Below are positions 42,152 through 49,476 of a stretch of DNA of 64,000 nucleotides, piece after piece. The translations under genes and the position numbers were made by a program. The stretch comes from Phytohabitans sp036906915 (GTDB lineage Bacteria; Actinomycetota; Actinomycetes; Mycobacteriales; Micromonosporaceae): the NCBI RefSeq assembly GCF_036906915.1, contig NZ_JBAKHX010000012.1:1-64000 (forward strand). Reading direction: 5' to 3'. Below the pieces are notes generated by a model. It had not been told where the DNA came from, searched no databases, and saw nothing but the letters and a program-made list of their open reading frames with translations. Every line of letters begins with the position of its first letter. The first letter of the stretch is position 1.

Positions 42152-42367
42152 ATGGCTACCCGTGACTCCGGCGGTCAGTCCCAGTCCGGCAAGGCCCGCC
42201 GCGACGAGGAAGTCGACGAGGTCGCGCCCGAGGTCGACCCAGAGGTCGCCGAGCGGCACGCGGAGATCACCGAGGACGTCGACGACCTCCTCGACGAGAT
42301 CGACTCCGTCCTGGAGGAGAACGCGGAAGAGTTCGTCCGAGGCTACGTGCAAAAAGGCGGACAGTGA
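42152..42367 (+). CDS. pup: Prokaryotic ubiquitin-like protein Pup
   Basis: A 71-residue, acidic, intrinsically disordered modifier ending GYVQKGGQ. The C-terminal Gln means that Dop deamidation is needed before PafA can ligate it to lysines. The central helix-forming part (DVDDLLDEIDSVLEENAEEFVRG) binds the Arc coiled coil. GAGGAGGGG lies 7 nt upstream of the ATG, the strongest ribosome site in the operon, in keeping with a protein needed in excess. Confidence 0.98.
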   Translation: MATRDSGGQSQSGKARRDEEVDEVAPEVDPEVAERHAEITEDVDDLLDEIDSVLEENAEEFVRGYVQKGGQ

Positions 42368-42382
42368 GCTAAAAGTCCGTTT

Positions 42383-42410
42383 CTGGACGGCGGGGAGGCC
42401 TGCCGTCCAG
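42383..42410 (+). promoter_or_regulatory. Hairpin between pup and prcB
   Basis: CTGGACGGC (42383-42391) pairs perfectly with GCCGTCCAG (42402-42410) across a 10-nt loop, starting 16 nt after the pup stop. It lacks a T-run. It could be an attenuator or mRNA stabiliser keeping pup expression above prcBA. A TATCTT box at 42428 may add a second promoter for prcBA. Confidence 0.5.
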
Positions 42411-42466
42411 GCGACGGGCGCCCCGGGTATCTTGCCAAGGCGATCACCTAACCTGAAGGGAACCAC

Positions 42467-43309
42467 GTGGCAGCGGGTTTCGATCCGTCCGGCCGGATAC
42501 CGGACTTCTTCTCCACCCCGGCGACATCCTCCTTCACGCAGTTCCTGAGCGTCGCGGCGCCCGAGATGCTTCCCGGCCGCCGGCCGCTGCCGCCCGGCTA
42601 CTCGGCCGAGCTCGCGTCCGCCCACGCCACCACCGTCGTGACCATCGTCTGCGCCGGCGGCGTCGTCATGGCCGGTGACCGGCGCGCCACAGCTGGCAAC
42701 CTCATCGCCAGCCGCGACATCGAAAAGGTGCACCCCGCCGACCCGTATTCGCTGGTCGGCATGGCCGGCACCGCGGGCGTGGGCATCGAGCTGATCCGGC
42801 TTTTCCAGGTCGAGCTCGAGCACTACGAGAAGATCGAGGGCGTCATGCTCTCGCTGGAGGGCAAGGCCAACCGCCTGGCCACCATGATCCGTAACAACCT
42901 CGGCGCCGCACTCCAGGGCCTCGCGGTGGTGCCGATCTTCGGCGGCTTCGACCTGGGCGCCACCGACCCGGCCAAGGCCGGACGGATCTGGAGCTTCGAC
43001 ATCGCGGGCGGCATCTACGAAGAGACCGGCTACGACGGCATCGGCTCCGGCTCGCTCTTCGCCAAGTCCGCGCTCAAGAAGCGGTACCGGCCGGGCCTGT
43101 CCGTCGACGACGCCATCACGCTGGGCATCGAGGCGCTCTACGACGCCGCCGACGACGACACCGCCACCGGCGGCCCCGACCTGACCCGCAAGATCTATCC
43201 GGTGGTGATGACGGCGACAGCCGAGGGCACCCGCCGCCTCACCGACTCCGAGACGGCCACCATCGCCGAGTCCGTCGTCGCCCGCCGCATGGAAAACGTC
43301 GGCGGCTGA
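42467..43309 (+). CDS. prcB: 20S proteasome beta subunit
   Basis: The proteolytic subunit. A 54-residue propeptide precedes the mature N-terminal nucleophile Thr55 in HATTVVTIVCAGG; other catalytic residues follow in GDRRAT and, via Lys, in RDIEKVHP. Residue -1 is Ala rather than the Gly of M. tuberculosis PrcB. The remaining sequence is a full Ntn-hydrolase fold (GSGSLFAKSALKK, YDAADDDTATGGPD). Start GTG with GAAGGGA upstream. Confidence 0.97.
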   Translation: MAAGFDPSGRIPDFFSTPATSSFTQFLSVAAPEMLPGRRPLPPGYSAELASAHATTVVTIVCAGGVVMAGDRRATAGNLIASRDIEKVHPADPYSLVGMAGTAGVGIELIRLFQVELEHYEKIEGVMLSLEGKANRLATMIRNNLGAALQGLAVVPIFGGFDLGATDPAKAGRIWSFDIAGGIYEETGYDGIGSGSLFAKSALKKRYRPGLSVDDAITLGIEALYDAADDDTATGGPDLTRKIYPVVMTATAEGTRRLTDSETATIAESVVARRMENVGG

Positions 43310-43344
43310 GCCCGCCCCCCTAGGTCGAAGGAGAGCCGCCCGCC

Positions 43345-44154
43345 GTGGCCATGCAGTTCTACGCCTCCCCCGAGCAGATCATGCGCGACCGCTCGGAGTA
43401 CGCCCGCAAGGGCATCGCCCGGGGTCGCAGCGCCGTCGCGCTGACCTACGAGGGCGGGGTGTTGTTCGTCGCCGAAAACCTGACCTCCCTGCGCAAGGTC
43501 AGCGAGATCTACGACCGCATCGGGTTCGCCGCCGTCGGGCGCTACAACGAGTTCGAAAACCTCCGCCGGGCCGGCGTGCGCATGGCCGACCTCAACGGAT
43601 ACAGCTACGACCGGCGCGACGTCACCGGGCGGGCCATCGCCAACGCGTACGCCCACGCGCTCGGCGCCATCTTCACCGAGCAGATGAAGGCGTACGAGGT
43701 CGAGATCTGCGTCGCCGAGGTGGGCACCACCCCGGAGGCCGACGAGCTCTACCGCATCACGTACGACGGCTCGGTCCAGGACGAGCCGGGCTCGATGGCG
43801 ATGGGTGGCCAGTCCGAGGCGATCTCCACCGTGCTCAAGGAGGCGCACCAGGGCGACTCGTCGCTCGCCGACGCGGTGAAGCTGGCGGTCAAGGCGCTTG
43901 GCAGCGTCGGCGGCGAGGGCGGGGCGGCCCGCACCATCGGCGCCGACCACCTCGAGGTGGCGGTACTCGACCGCCGTCGCAAGGGCCGCACGTTCCGCCG
44001 CGTCACGGGGGCAGCCCTGACCGCCCTCCTGGAGCCCGGCTCCACGGCGACCGAGCCCGCCTCGGACGAGAAGTCCGCACCTCCGGCTCCCGCCGAAGAC
44101 AAGCCCAGCTCGTCGGCTGCCTCAGCCGACCTGGAGGGCAACCCCAACGACTAG
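43345..44154 (+). CDS. prcA: 20S proteasome alpha subunit
   Basis: The structural and gating subunit forming the outer rings. The N-terminus MQFYASPEQIMRDRSEYARKGIARGRS matches the gating H0 region, followed by VALTYEGGVLFVAENLTSLRKVSEIYDRIGFAAVG. It lacks a catalytic Thr. The last 40 residues are a disordered Ser/Pro/Glu tail. GTG 43345 or ATG 43351 are both possible starts; AAGGAG lies 12 nt before the GTG. A repeat remnant begins 13 bp after its stop. Confidence 0.96.
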   Translation: MAMQFYASPEQIMRDRSEYARKGIARGRSAVALTYEGGVLFVAENLTSLRKVSEIYDRIGFAAVGRYNEFENLRRAGVRMADLNGYSYDRRDVTGRAIANAYAHALGAIFTEQMKAYEVEICVAEVGTTPEADELYRITYDGSVQDEPGSMAMGGQSEAISTVLKEAHQGDSSLADAVKLAVKALGSVGGEGGAARTIGADHLEVAVLDRRRKGRTFRRVTGAALTALLEPGSTATEPASDEKSAPPAPAEDKPSSSAASADLEGNPND

Positions 44155-44166
44155 CCCCGACTGCAC

Positions 44167-44195
44167 GCCCTTGATCCATAGGGTTGCCCTTGATC
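44167..44195 (-). repeat. Remnant of the 76-bp repeat (copy E)
   Basis: Two decamers spaced by 19 bp (44167-44176 and the half-site 44177-44195, minus-strand GATCAAGGGCAACCCTATG). Only the first 10 nt of the hairpin arm remain; the rest would have extended into the prcA gene. Confidence 0.75.
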
Positions 44196-44280
44196 GGGGG
44201 CGGGCAGCACGGTCCGCACGGGGCGGGGTACGCCCGGCACGGCCTCGTGCGGCGCGGTGTTATGGCCGCCGCCGCGCGGC

Positions 44281-44356
44281 GATCAAGGGCATTCGTATCG
44301 ATCAAGGGCAAACGCACGCGGATCTGAGATCAAACCACGTGCGTTTGCCCTTGATC
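44281..44356 (+). repeat. 76-bp hairpin repeat, copy F
   Basis: Half-site 44281-44299 (GATCAAGGGCATTCGTATC) and hairpin 44300-44356 with loop ATCTGAGATCAAA. One C.A mismatch in the arms. It is followed by GACGCGCAGAGGGGG and tandem CGGCGGCGTGGAGGGG units (about 44391-44425). It faces remnant E across 85 bp, between convergent prcA and the glycosyltransferase. Confidence 0.9.
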
Positions 44357-44436
44357 GACGCGCAGAGGGGGTGTCGACGCGCAGAGGGCGGCGGCGTGGA
44401 GGGGCGGCGGCGTGGAGGGGGCGGCGGGCGGGGGTG

Positions 44437-45453
44437 TTAGAGCCAGCGGCGGACCAGGCGCCAGTATGCGGACATGGCCGCGTTCAGTACTGAGACGCCT
44501 GGGGGGTTGATCAAAGGGGTGTCGAAGCGGTCGGTCAGGACGCGCATCCAGTCGCGGTCGGGGACGCGGCGTTCGGCCTGGAGCTCGCGCCGGCGCGCCC
44601 GGATGTGGGCCCGGTGCTTCCACAGCCACCCGTACCCGCGCAGCTTGTCGCGTAGCCAGCCCTCCTTGAGCGCGAGCAGCATCATCACGCCCTCGAGCGC
44701 CAGCAGCGGCCCTCCGAGCAGCAGCAACGCCCGCCCACCCCACACGGTGGTCACGAACATCAGCCTGTTTCGCTCGATGAGGTAGAACTTGAAGCTGACC
44801 TTGCTGAACTCGTACCCGTGCAGCGCCACCGCGTCGGGCACGTTGACGACGCGCAGGCCCATCCGCCAGGTGCGGATGGAGATCTCGGCGTCCTCGACGT
44901 ACGCGAAGTAGTGCGGGTCGAAGCCGCCCAGCCGCTCCCAGTGCGCGCGCCGGGTCAGGATGAACGCGCCCATCGCGCCGGCGGTCTCGGTGGGCCCGCT
45001 GCGGGTGTCGCGTTCACGGAACCCGCCGACCCAGCTCACCCCGAGCACGTGGATCTCGTTGCCGCGCGAGTTGAGCAGGTCGGGCTCGTCAGCGAGGCGT
45101 ACCGCGCCGGCCGCGATGCCGACTGTCGGGTCGTCGAGCTCCTCGACGAGGCGGGCCAGAGCGGTGGGCTCGACGATCGCGTCGCCGTTGACCAGCGCGA
45201 GAAACTCGCCGGTGGCCGCCGCGGCGCCCGTGTTGCAGCCGGCGGAGAAGCCGGTGTTCTCACCGGTGCCGGCCACGACGACGCCGGGGAGCGTGGAAAG
45301 GTACGGCAGGTCGGGGTTGGTGCAGCCGTTGTCGACGAGCACCACCTCGACGTCGACCTTGACGGACGCCAGGAGCGCCTCGACGCACCGGCGCAGCAGC
45401 GGCTCGGTGCGCCACGCCAGGACGACGGCGCTCACGCGAGGGAGATCAGACAC
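44437..45453 (-). CDS. Family 2 glycosyltransferase (rhamnosyltransferase-like)
   Basis: A 338-residue GT-A fold enzyme. It starts LPRVSAVVLAWRTEPLLRRC, with the nucleotide-binding VVLVDNGCTN, a GENTGFSAGCNTGAA segment and a metal-binding NGDA in place of the usual DDD/DxD; the acceptor-site segment is GGFDPHYFAYVEDAEIS. A C-terminal amphipathic or membrane region lies near 225-265. The GT2 class plus linkage to rmlD/rmlB suggest transfer of rhamnose onto a wall polymer. It overlaps the rmlD stop by 8 bp. Confidence 0.88.
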   Translation of the reverse strand: MSDLPRVSAVVLAWRTEPLLRRCVEALLASVKVDVEVVLVDNGCTNPDLPYLSTLPGVVVAGTGENTGFSAGCNTGAAAATGEFLALVNGDAIVEPTALARLVEELDDPTVGIAAGAVRLADEPDLLNSRGNEIHVLGVSWVGGFRERDTRSGPTETAGAMGAFILTRRAHWERLGGFDPHYFAYVEDAEISIRTWRMGLRVVNVPDAVALHGYEFSKVSFKFYLIERNRLMFVTTVWGGRALLLLGGPLLALEGVMMLLALKEGWLRDKLRGYGWLWKHRAHIRARRRELQAERRVPDRDWMRVLTDRFDTPLINPPGVSVLNAAMSAYWRLVRRWL

Positions 45454-46282
45454 GGCCGGCTCCCAGGTACGACGTCAGCATCGCCTTCCAGTCTGTCATC
45501 GGCGGCAGCCCCGCGAGTGACCACCGCGCGTGTCCGAGCACGCTGTACGCGGGCCGGGGCGCCGGACGGGGGTACTTGTCGCTGGTGGTGGGGCGAATCC
45601 GGTCGGGGTCGAGGCCGCTGAGCTCGAACACCGCCCGCGCCAGCCCGTACCAGGTCGTCTCGCCGCTCGCGGTGCCGTGGTAGACCCCGGGAGGGGCGTC
45701 CTGGAGGCCGAGCTCCACCAATCGGGAAGCGAGCGCGTACGACCACGTGGGCTGCCCGCGCTGGTCGTCAACCACGTCGAGGTGCTCGCGCTCGCCGGCC
45801 AGCCGGAGCATGGTCGACACGAAGTTGCGCCCGTGCGCCCCGTACAGCCACGCCGTCCGCACCACGTACCCGCCGCCAGCCAGCACGGCCCGCTCGCCGG
45901 CCAGCTTGCTCCGCCCGTACGCGTTGATCGGGTCGGTGGGCCCGTCCTCCGGGTACGGCGAGGTCGCGGTGCCGGGGAACACGTAGTCCGTCGAGACGTG
46001 AACCAGGCGCGCACCAGACGCCGCGCAGGCGTTGGCCAGGTGGGCGACCCCGCCGCCGTTCACGGCGGTCGCTTCGGCCTCGCGGGCCTCGGCGCCGTCG
46101 ACGTCGGTCCAGGCCGCGGCGTTGAGCACGACGTCGTGGCCCGCCACGGCATCTCGCACGGCACCGGCGTCGGTGACGTCGAGCTCAGCCCGGGTGAGGG
46201 CAGTGATCTTGGCATCCGCCAGTACTGCGAGCAGGTCCTGCCCGAGCATCCCGCCGGCACCCGTGACGAGGAAGCGTGTCAT
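45446..46282 (-). CDS. rmlD: dTDP-4-dehydrorhamnose reductase
   Basis: The last step of dTDP-L-rhamnose synthesis, NADPH-dependent reduction. The 278-residue SDR protein has TGAGGMLGQDL (cofactor), NAAAWTDVDGAE, STDYVFPG and the catalytic Tyr-x3-Lys in NAYGRSKLAGE. ATG 46282 overlaps the rmlB stop (ATGA). Confidence 0.94.
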   Translation of the reverse strand: MTRFLVTGAGGMLGQDLLAVLADAKITALTRAELDVTDAGAVRDAVAGHDVVLNAAAWTDVDGAEAREAEATAVNGGGVAHLANACAASGARLVHVSTDYVFPGTATSPYPEDGPTDPINAYGRSKLAGERAVLAGGGYVVRTAWLYGAHGRNFVSTMLRLAGEREHLDVVDDQRGQPTWSYALASRLVELGLQDAPPGVYHGTASGETTWYGLARAVFELSGLDPDRIRPTTSDKYPRPAPRPAYSVLGHARWSLAGLPPMTDWKAMLTSYLGAGRV

Positions 46283-47250
46283 CGCTTCAGCGGCTCCCAC
46301 CAGGCGCGGTTGTCGCGGTACCACTGGACCGTGCGCTCAAGACCGGTCTCCAGGTCGATGCTGGGGGCGTACCCGAGCTCCTGGCTGATCTTGGTGATGT
46401 CGAGGCTGTAGCGGCGGTCGTGGCCCTTGCGGTCGGTGACCGGGGTGACCCTGTCCCAGCCGGCGCCGCAGGCGGCGAGCAACTTGCCGGTGAGCTCGGA
46501 GTTGGTGAGCTCGGTGCCGCCGCCGATGTGGTAGACCTCGCCCGGCCGGCCCTTGTCCTGCACGAGCGCGATGCCGCGGCAGTGGTCGTGCACGTGCAGC
46601 CAGTCGCGGATGTTGCCACCGTCGCCGTACAGCGGCACCGTGCCGCCGTCGAGCAGGTTGGTGACGAACAGCGGGATGACCTTCTCGGGGAACTGGTTGT
46701 GCCCGTAGTTGTTGGAGCACCGCGTCACCACGACGTCCATGCCGTGGGTGCGGAAGTACGCCAGGGCGAGCAGGTCGGAGCCGGCCTTGGAGGCGGAGTA
46801 CGGGGAGTTGGGCGCGAGCGGCCAGTCTTCGGTCCAGGAGCCGTGCTCGATCGAGCCGTAAACCTCGTCGGTCGACACGTGCACGAACCGCCCGGTGCCG
46901 TGCCGGAGCGCGGCGTCGAGCAGTGTCTGGGTACCCAGGACGTTTGTCGTGACGAACGGCGCCGCGCCCTCGATGGACCGGTCGACGTGCGACTCGGCGG
47001 CGAAGTGCACGATCACGTCGTGGCCGGCGACGGCCTGGTCGACGACGGCGGCATCGCAGATGTCGCCGTGCACGAACGTCAGGCGCGGGTCGTCGCGCAC
47101 CGGGTCCAGATTGGCCAGATTGCCCGAGTAGGTGAGCTTGTCGAGCACGGTGACCGCGGCGGGCGCGGCGACGGGGAGGCTGCCGCGAAGCAGCTCCCGG
47201 ACGTACTCGGAACCGATGAAGCCGGCACCGCCGGTGACGAGGACCCTCAC
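46279..47250 (-). CDS. rmlB: dTDP-glucose 4,6-dehydratase
   Basis: The second step of dTDP-rhamnose synthesis. The 323-residue extended SDR has GGAGFIGSEYVREL (NAD binding), FAAESHVDRSI, STDEVYGSI (catalytic Thr-Asp-Glu) and YSASKAGSDLL (Tyr-x3-Lys). GTG 47250 lies 9 nt from TAGACT (47260-47265, minus). It leads the leftward operon rmlB-rmlD-glycosyltransferase and is divergent from rmlA. Confidence 0.95.
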   Translation of the reverse strand: MRVLVTGGAGFIGSEYVRELLRGSLPVAAPAAVTVLDKLTYSGNLANLDPVRDDPRLTFVHGDICDAAVVDQAVAGHDVIVHFAAESHVDRSIEGAAPFVTTNVLGTQTLLDAALRHGTGRFVHVSTDEVYGSIEHGSWTEDWPLAPNSPYSASKAGSDLLALAYFRTHGMDVVVTRCSNNYGHNQFPEKVIPLFVTNLLDGGTVPLYGDGGNIRDWLHVHDHCRGIALVQDKGRPGEVYHIGGGTELTNSELTGKLLAACGAGWDRVTPVTDRKGHDRRYSLDITKISQELGYAPSIDLETGLERTVQWYRDNRAWWEPLKR

Positions 47251-47259
47251 GGGTCACGG

Positions 47260-47297
47260 AGTCTACGCGAGTGGCGCTGGTAACCGGCGGCTAAGGT
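47260..47297. promoter_or_regulatory. Divergent rmlB / rmlA promoters
   Basis: TAGACT (47260-47265, minus) is 9 nt from the rmlB GTG, and TAAGGT (47292-47297, plus) is 7 nt from the rmlA GTG. No ribosome sites, hence leaderless-type. The 54-bp gap would allow coordinated control of the whole rhamnose pathway. Confidence 0.5.
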
Positions 47298-47304
47298 ACT
47301 GCTG

Positions 47305-48189
47305 GTGCGCGGAATCCTTCTCGCCGGCGGCACCGGCTCACGGCTCTGGCCCATCACCCGGGCGGTCTCGAAGCAGCTCATGCCAGTCTTCGACAAGCCG
47401 ATGGTGTACTACCCGCTGTCTACGCTGATCATGGCCGGGATCCGCGAGATCCTGATCATCACCACGCCGGACGACCAGGCCCAGTTCCAGCGGCTGCTCG
47501 GCGACGGCTCGCAGTGGGGACTCCGGCTGGAGTACGCCGCGCAGCCGAGGCCGGAGGGGATCGCACAGGCCTTCCTCATCGGCGAGGAGTTCCTGGCCGG
47601 TGAGGCGGCGGCGCTGATCCTGGGCGACAACATCTTCCACGGCGTCGGCCTGGGCCAGCAGCTGGCCGAGAACGCCGACCCGACAGGCGGCCGCGTCTTC
47701 GCGTACCCGGTGGCCAACCCCGAGGCGTACGGCGTGGTGGAGTTCGACGGCGACGGCAAGGTGCTGTCGATCGAGGAGAAGCCGGAGCGGCCCAAGTCCC
47801 GGTACGTGGTACCCGGCCTGTACTTCTACGACCACCGCGTGGTCGACATCGCCCGGCAGCTCAAGCCCAGCGACCGCGGCGAGCTGGAGATCACGGCAGT
47901 CAACGAGGCGTACCTGGGCCTCGGAGAGCTGTCCGTGACCGTGCTCGACCGGGGCACCGCGTGGCTCGACACGGGCACGTTCACGTCGCTGATGCAGGCG
48001 GCCGAATTCGTTCGGGTGATCGAGGAGCGGCAGGGTCTCAAAATCGGCTGTGTCGAAGAGGTGGCCTGGCGCGCCGGCTTCCTCGACGAGGCGCGCCTGC
48101 GTGACCTGGCGGTTCCTTTGACGAAGAGCGGGTACGGTGACTATCTGTTGGCGCTACTCGACCACGAGGCGACCGCTGAGCGCGGCTAG
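47305..48189 (+). CDS. rmlA: Glucose-1-phosphate thymidylyltransferase
   Basis: Makes dTDP-glucose, the first committed step. The 294-residue enzyme starts MRGILLAGGTGSRLWPIT (nucleotide loop) and has KQLMPVFDKPMVYYPLS, QPRPEGIAQAF, LGDNIFHG (metal Asp) and VEFDGDGKVLSIEEKPE. It heads the plus-strand rmlA-methyltransferase-rmlC operon. Confidence 0.96.
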   Translation: MRGILLAGGTGSRLWPITRAVSKQLMPVFDKPMVYYPLSTLIMAGIREILIITTPDDQAQFQRLLGDGSQWGLRLEYAAQPRPEGIAQAFLIGEEFLAGEAAALILGDNIFHGVGLGQQLAENADPTGGRVFAYPVANPEAYGVVEFDGDGKVLSIEEKPERPKSRYVVPGLYFYDHRVVDIARQLKPSDRGELEITAVNEAYLGLGELSVTVLDRGTAWLDTGTFTSLMQAAEFVRVIEERQGLKIGCVEEVAWRAGFLDEARLRDLAVPLTKSGYGDYLLALLDHEATAERG

Positions 48190-48225
48190 TTGCGGCTGAT
48201 CGTCCTGTTTGAAAGGCTACCCGCC

Positions 48226-48834
48226 GTGCGTGAGACCGACCGCGAATCGAAGCCCGGCACCGACGGTGTCGACTACACCGACCGCCTACAGCGCGTAACC
48301 GGAGCCCGTTGGAAGCAGGTGCTGGACGTCCAGCGCCCCTACCGGTGGAACATCCGACGGCTCAACCTCGGCCGCACCCTCGACGTCGGCTGCGGCCTCG
48401 GGCGCAACCTGGCGCACCTGGGCGGCAACGGGGTCGGCGTCGACCACAACCCCACGTCGATCGCGGTGGCGCGGGCCCAGGGCCTCGAGGCGTACACCAC
48501 CGAGGAGTTCTTCTCCACCGAGCGCGGCGCCACGTTCGACTCGATGCTCGCGGCGCACCTGCTGGAGCACATGCCCGAAGACGACGCCCGCAAGGTGATC
48601 GAGTCATACCTGCCGTGCGTCAAGCCGGGCGGCACGGCCGTGTTCATCACCCCGCAGGAGCGCGGCTACGCCAGCGACGCCACCCATGTCCGCTTCGTCG
48701 GCTTCGCCGAGGCCGCGTCCATGTGCCGCGACCTGGGCATGACGGTGATCAAGCAGTACTCGTTCCCGTTCCCGCGGTTCATGGGCAAGATCTTCACGTA
48801 CAACGAGTTCGTCACCGTGGCGCGCCTGCCGTGA
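48226..48834 (+). CDS. Class I SAM-dependent methyltransferase
   Basis: A 202-residue methyltransferase with motif I LDVGCGLGRNLAHLGG, an acidic loop GVDHNPTSI and AHLLEHMPEDDARKV. The C-terminal part contains membrane-interacting-looking FPFPRFMGKIF. Sandwiched between rmlA and rmlC and overlapping rmlC by 4 bp (GTGA), it may methylate the rhamnose-containing glycan or a nucleotide sugar. GTG 48226 has GAAAGG upstream; a longer frame begins at TTG 48190. Confidence 0.85.
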   Translation: MRETDRESKPGTDGVDYTDRLQRVTGARWKQVLDVQRPYRWNIRRLNLGRTLDVGCGLGRNLAHLGGNGVGVDHNPTSIAVARAQGLEAYTTEEFFSTERGATFDSMLAAHLLEHMPEDDARKVIESYLPCVKPGGTAVFITPQERGYASDATHVRFVGFAEAASMCRDLGMTVIKQYSFPFPRFMGKIFTYNEFVTVARLP

Positions 48835-49424
48835 AGATCCGTCAGCTCGGCATCGAGGGGGCGTGGGAGATCACGCCCCAGCAGCACGGCGACCCGCGCG
48901 GCCTCTTCCTGGAGTGGTACCGCGCCGACAAGCTCGTCGAGGCCGTCGGCCACCCGCTCGACCTCGCCCAGGCCAACATGTCGGTATCGGCGCGCGGCGT
49001 CGTGCGCGGCATCCACTTCGCCGACACGCCGCCCGGCCAGGCCAAGTACGTCACCTGCCCGCGCGGCGCGGTCGTCGACGTGATCGTCGACCTGCGCGTC
49101 GGCTCGCCGACCTTCGGGCGCTGGGAGGCGGTGCGCCTCGACGACGTCGACCGCAAGGCCGTCTACATCGCCGAGGGCCTCGGGCACGGCTTCTGCGCGC
49201 TCACCGACGACGCCACGCTGACGTACCTGTGCTCCACCACCTACAACCCGGCCGCCGAGCACACCGTCCACCCGCTCTCGCTCGGCATCGACTGGCCGGC
49301 CTCCGAGCCGCTGCTGTCCGCGCGCGACGCGGCGGCGCCGCCGCTATCGGAAGCCTCGGAGTCGCTCCCTCGGTACGAGGCGTGTCTGGAGCACTATGAA
49401 AACCTGCGCGTGGCGCCTGCCTGA
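48831..49424 (+). CDS. rmlC: dTDP-4-dehydrorhamnose 3,5-epimerase
   Basis: The third step of rhamnose synthesis. The 197-residue cupin has RGLFLEWYRAD, VRGIHFADTPPGQAKYVTC (catalytic His in RGIH), VDVIVDLRVGSPTF and GHGFCALTDDATLTYLCSTTYNP with the catalytic Tyr, then LGIDWP. The C-terminus is slightly longer than usual. GTG 48831 overlaps the methyltransferase stop. Confidence 0.93.
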   Translation: MKIRQLGIEGAWEITPQQHGDPRGLFLEWYRADKLVEAVGHPLDLAQANMSVSARGVVRGIHFADTPPGQAKYVTCPRGAVVDVIVDLRVGSPTFGRWEAVRLDDVDRKAVYIAEGLGHGFCALTDDATLTYLCSTTYNPAAEHTVHPLSLGIDWPASEPLLSARDAAAPPLSEASESLPRYEACLEHYENLRVAPA

Positions 49425-49464
49425 AACATTGCGGCGGGAGTGACGGTTAGAGGCCCGCGACGGC

Positions 49465-49470
49465 TAATGT
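49465..49470 (+). promoter_or_regulatory. pafA leaderless-type promoter
   Basis: TAATGT lies 6 nt before the pafA ATG with no ribosome site. pafA is therefore transcribed separately from rmlC, whose stop is 52 bp upstream. Confidence 0.45.
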
Positions 49471-49476
49471 CTGTTC

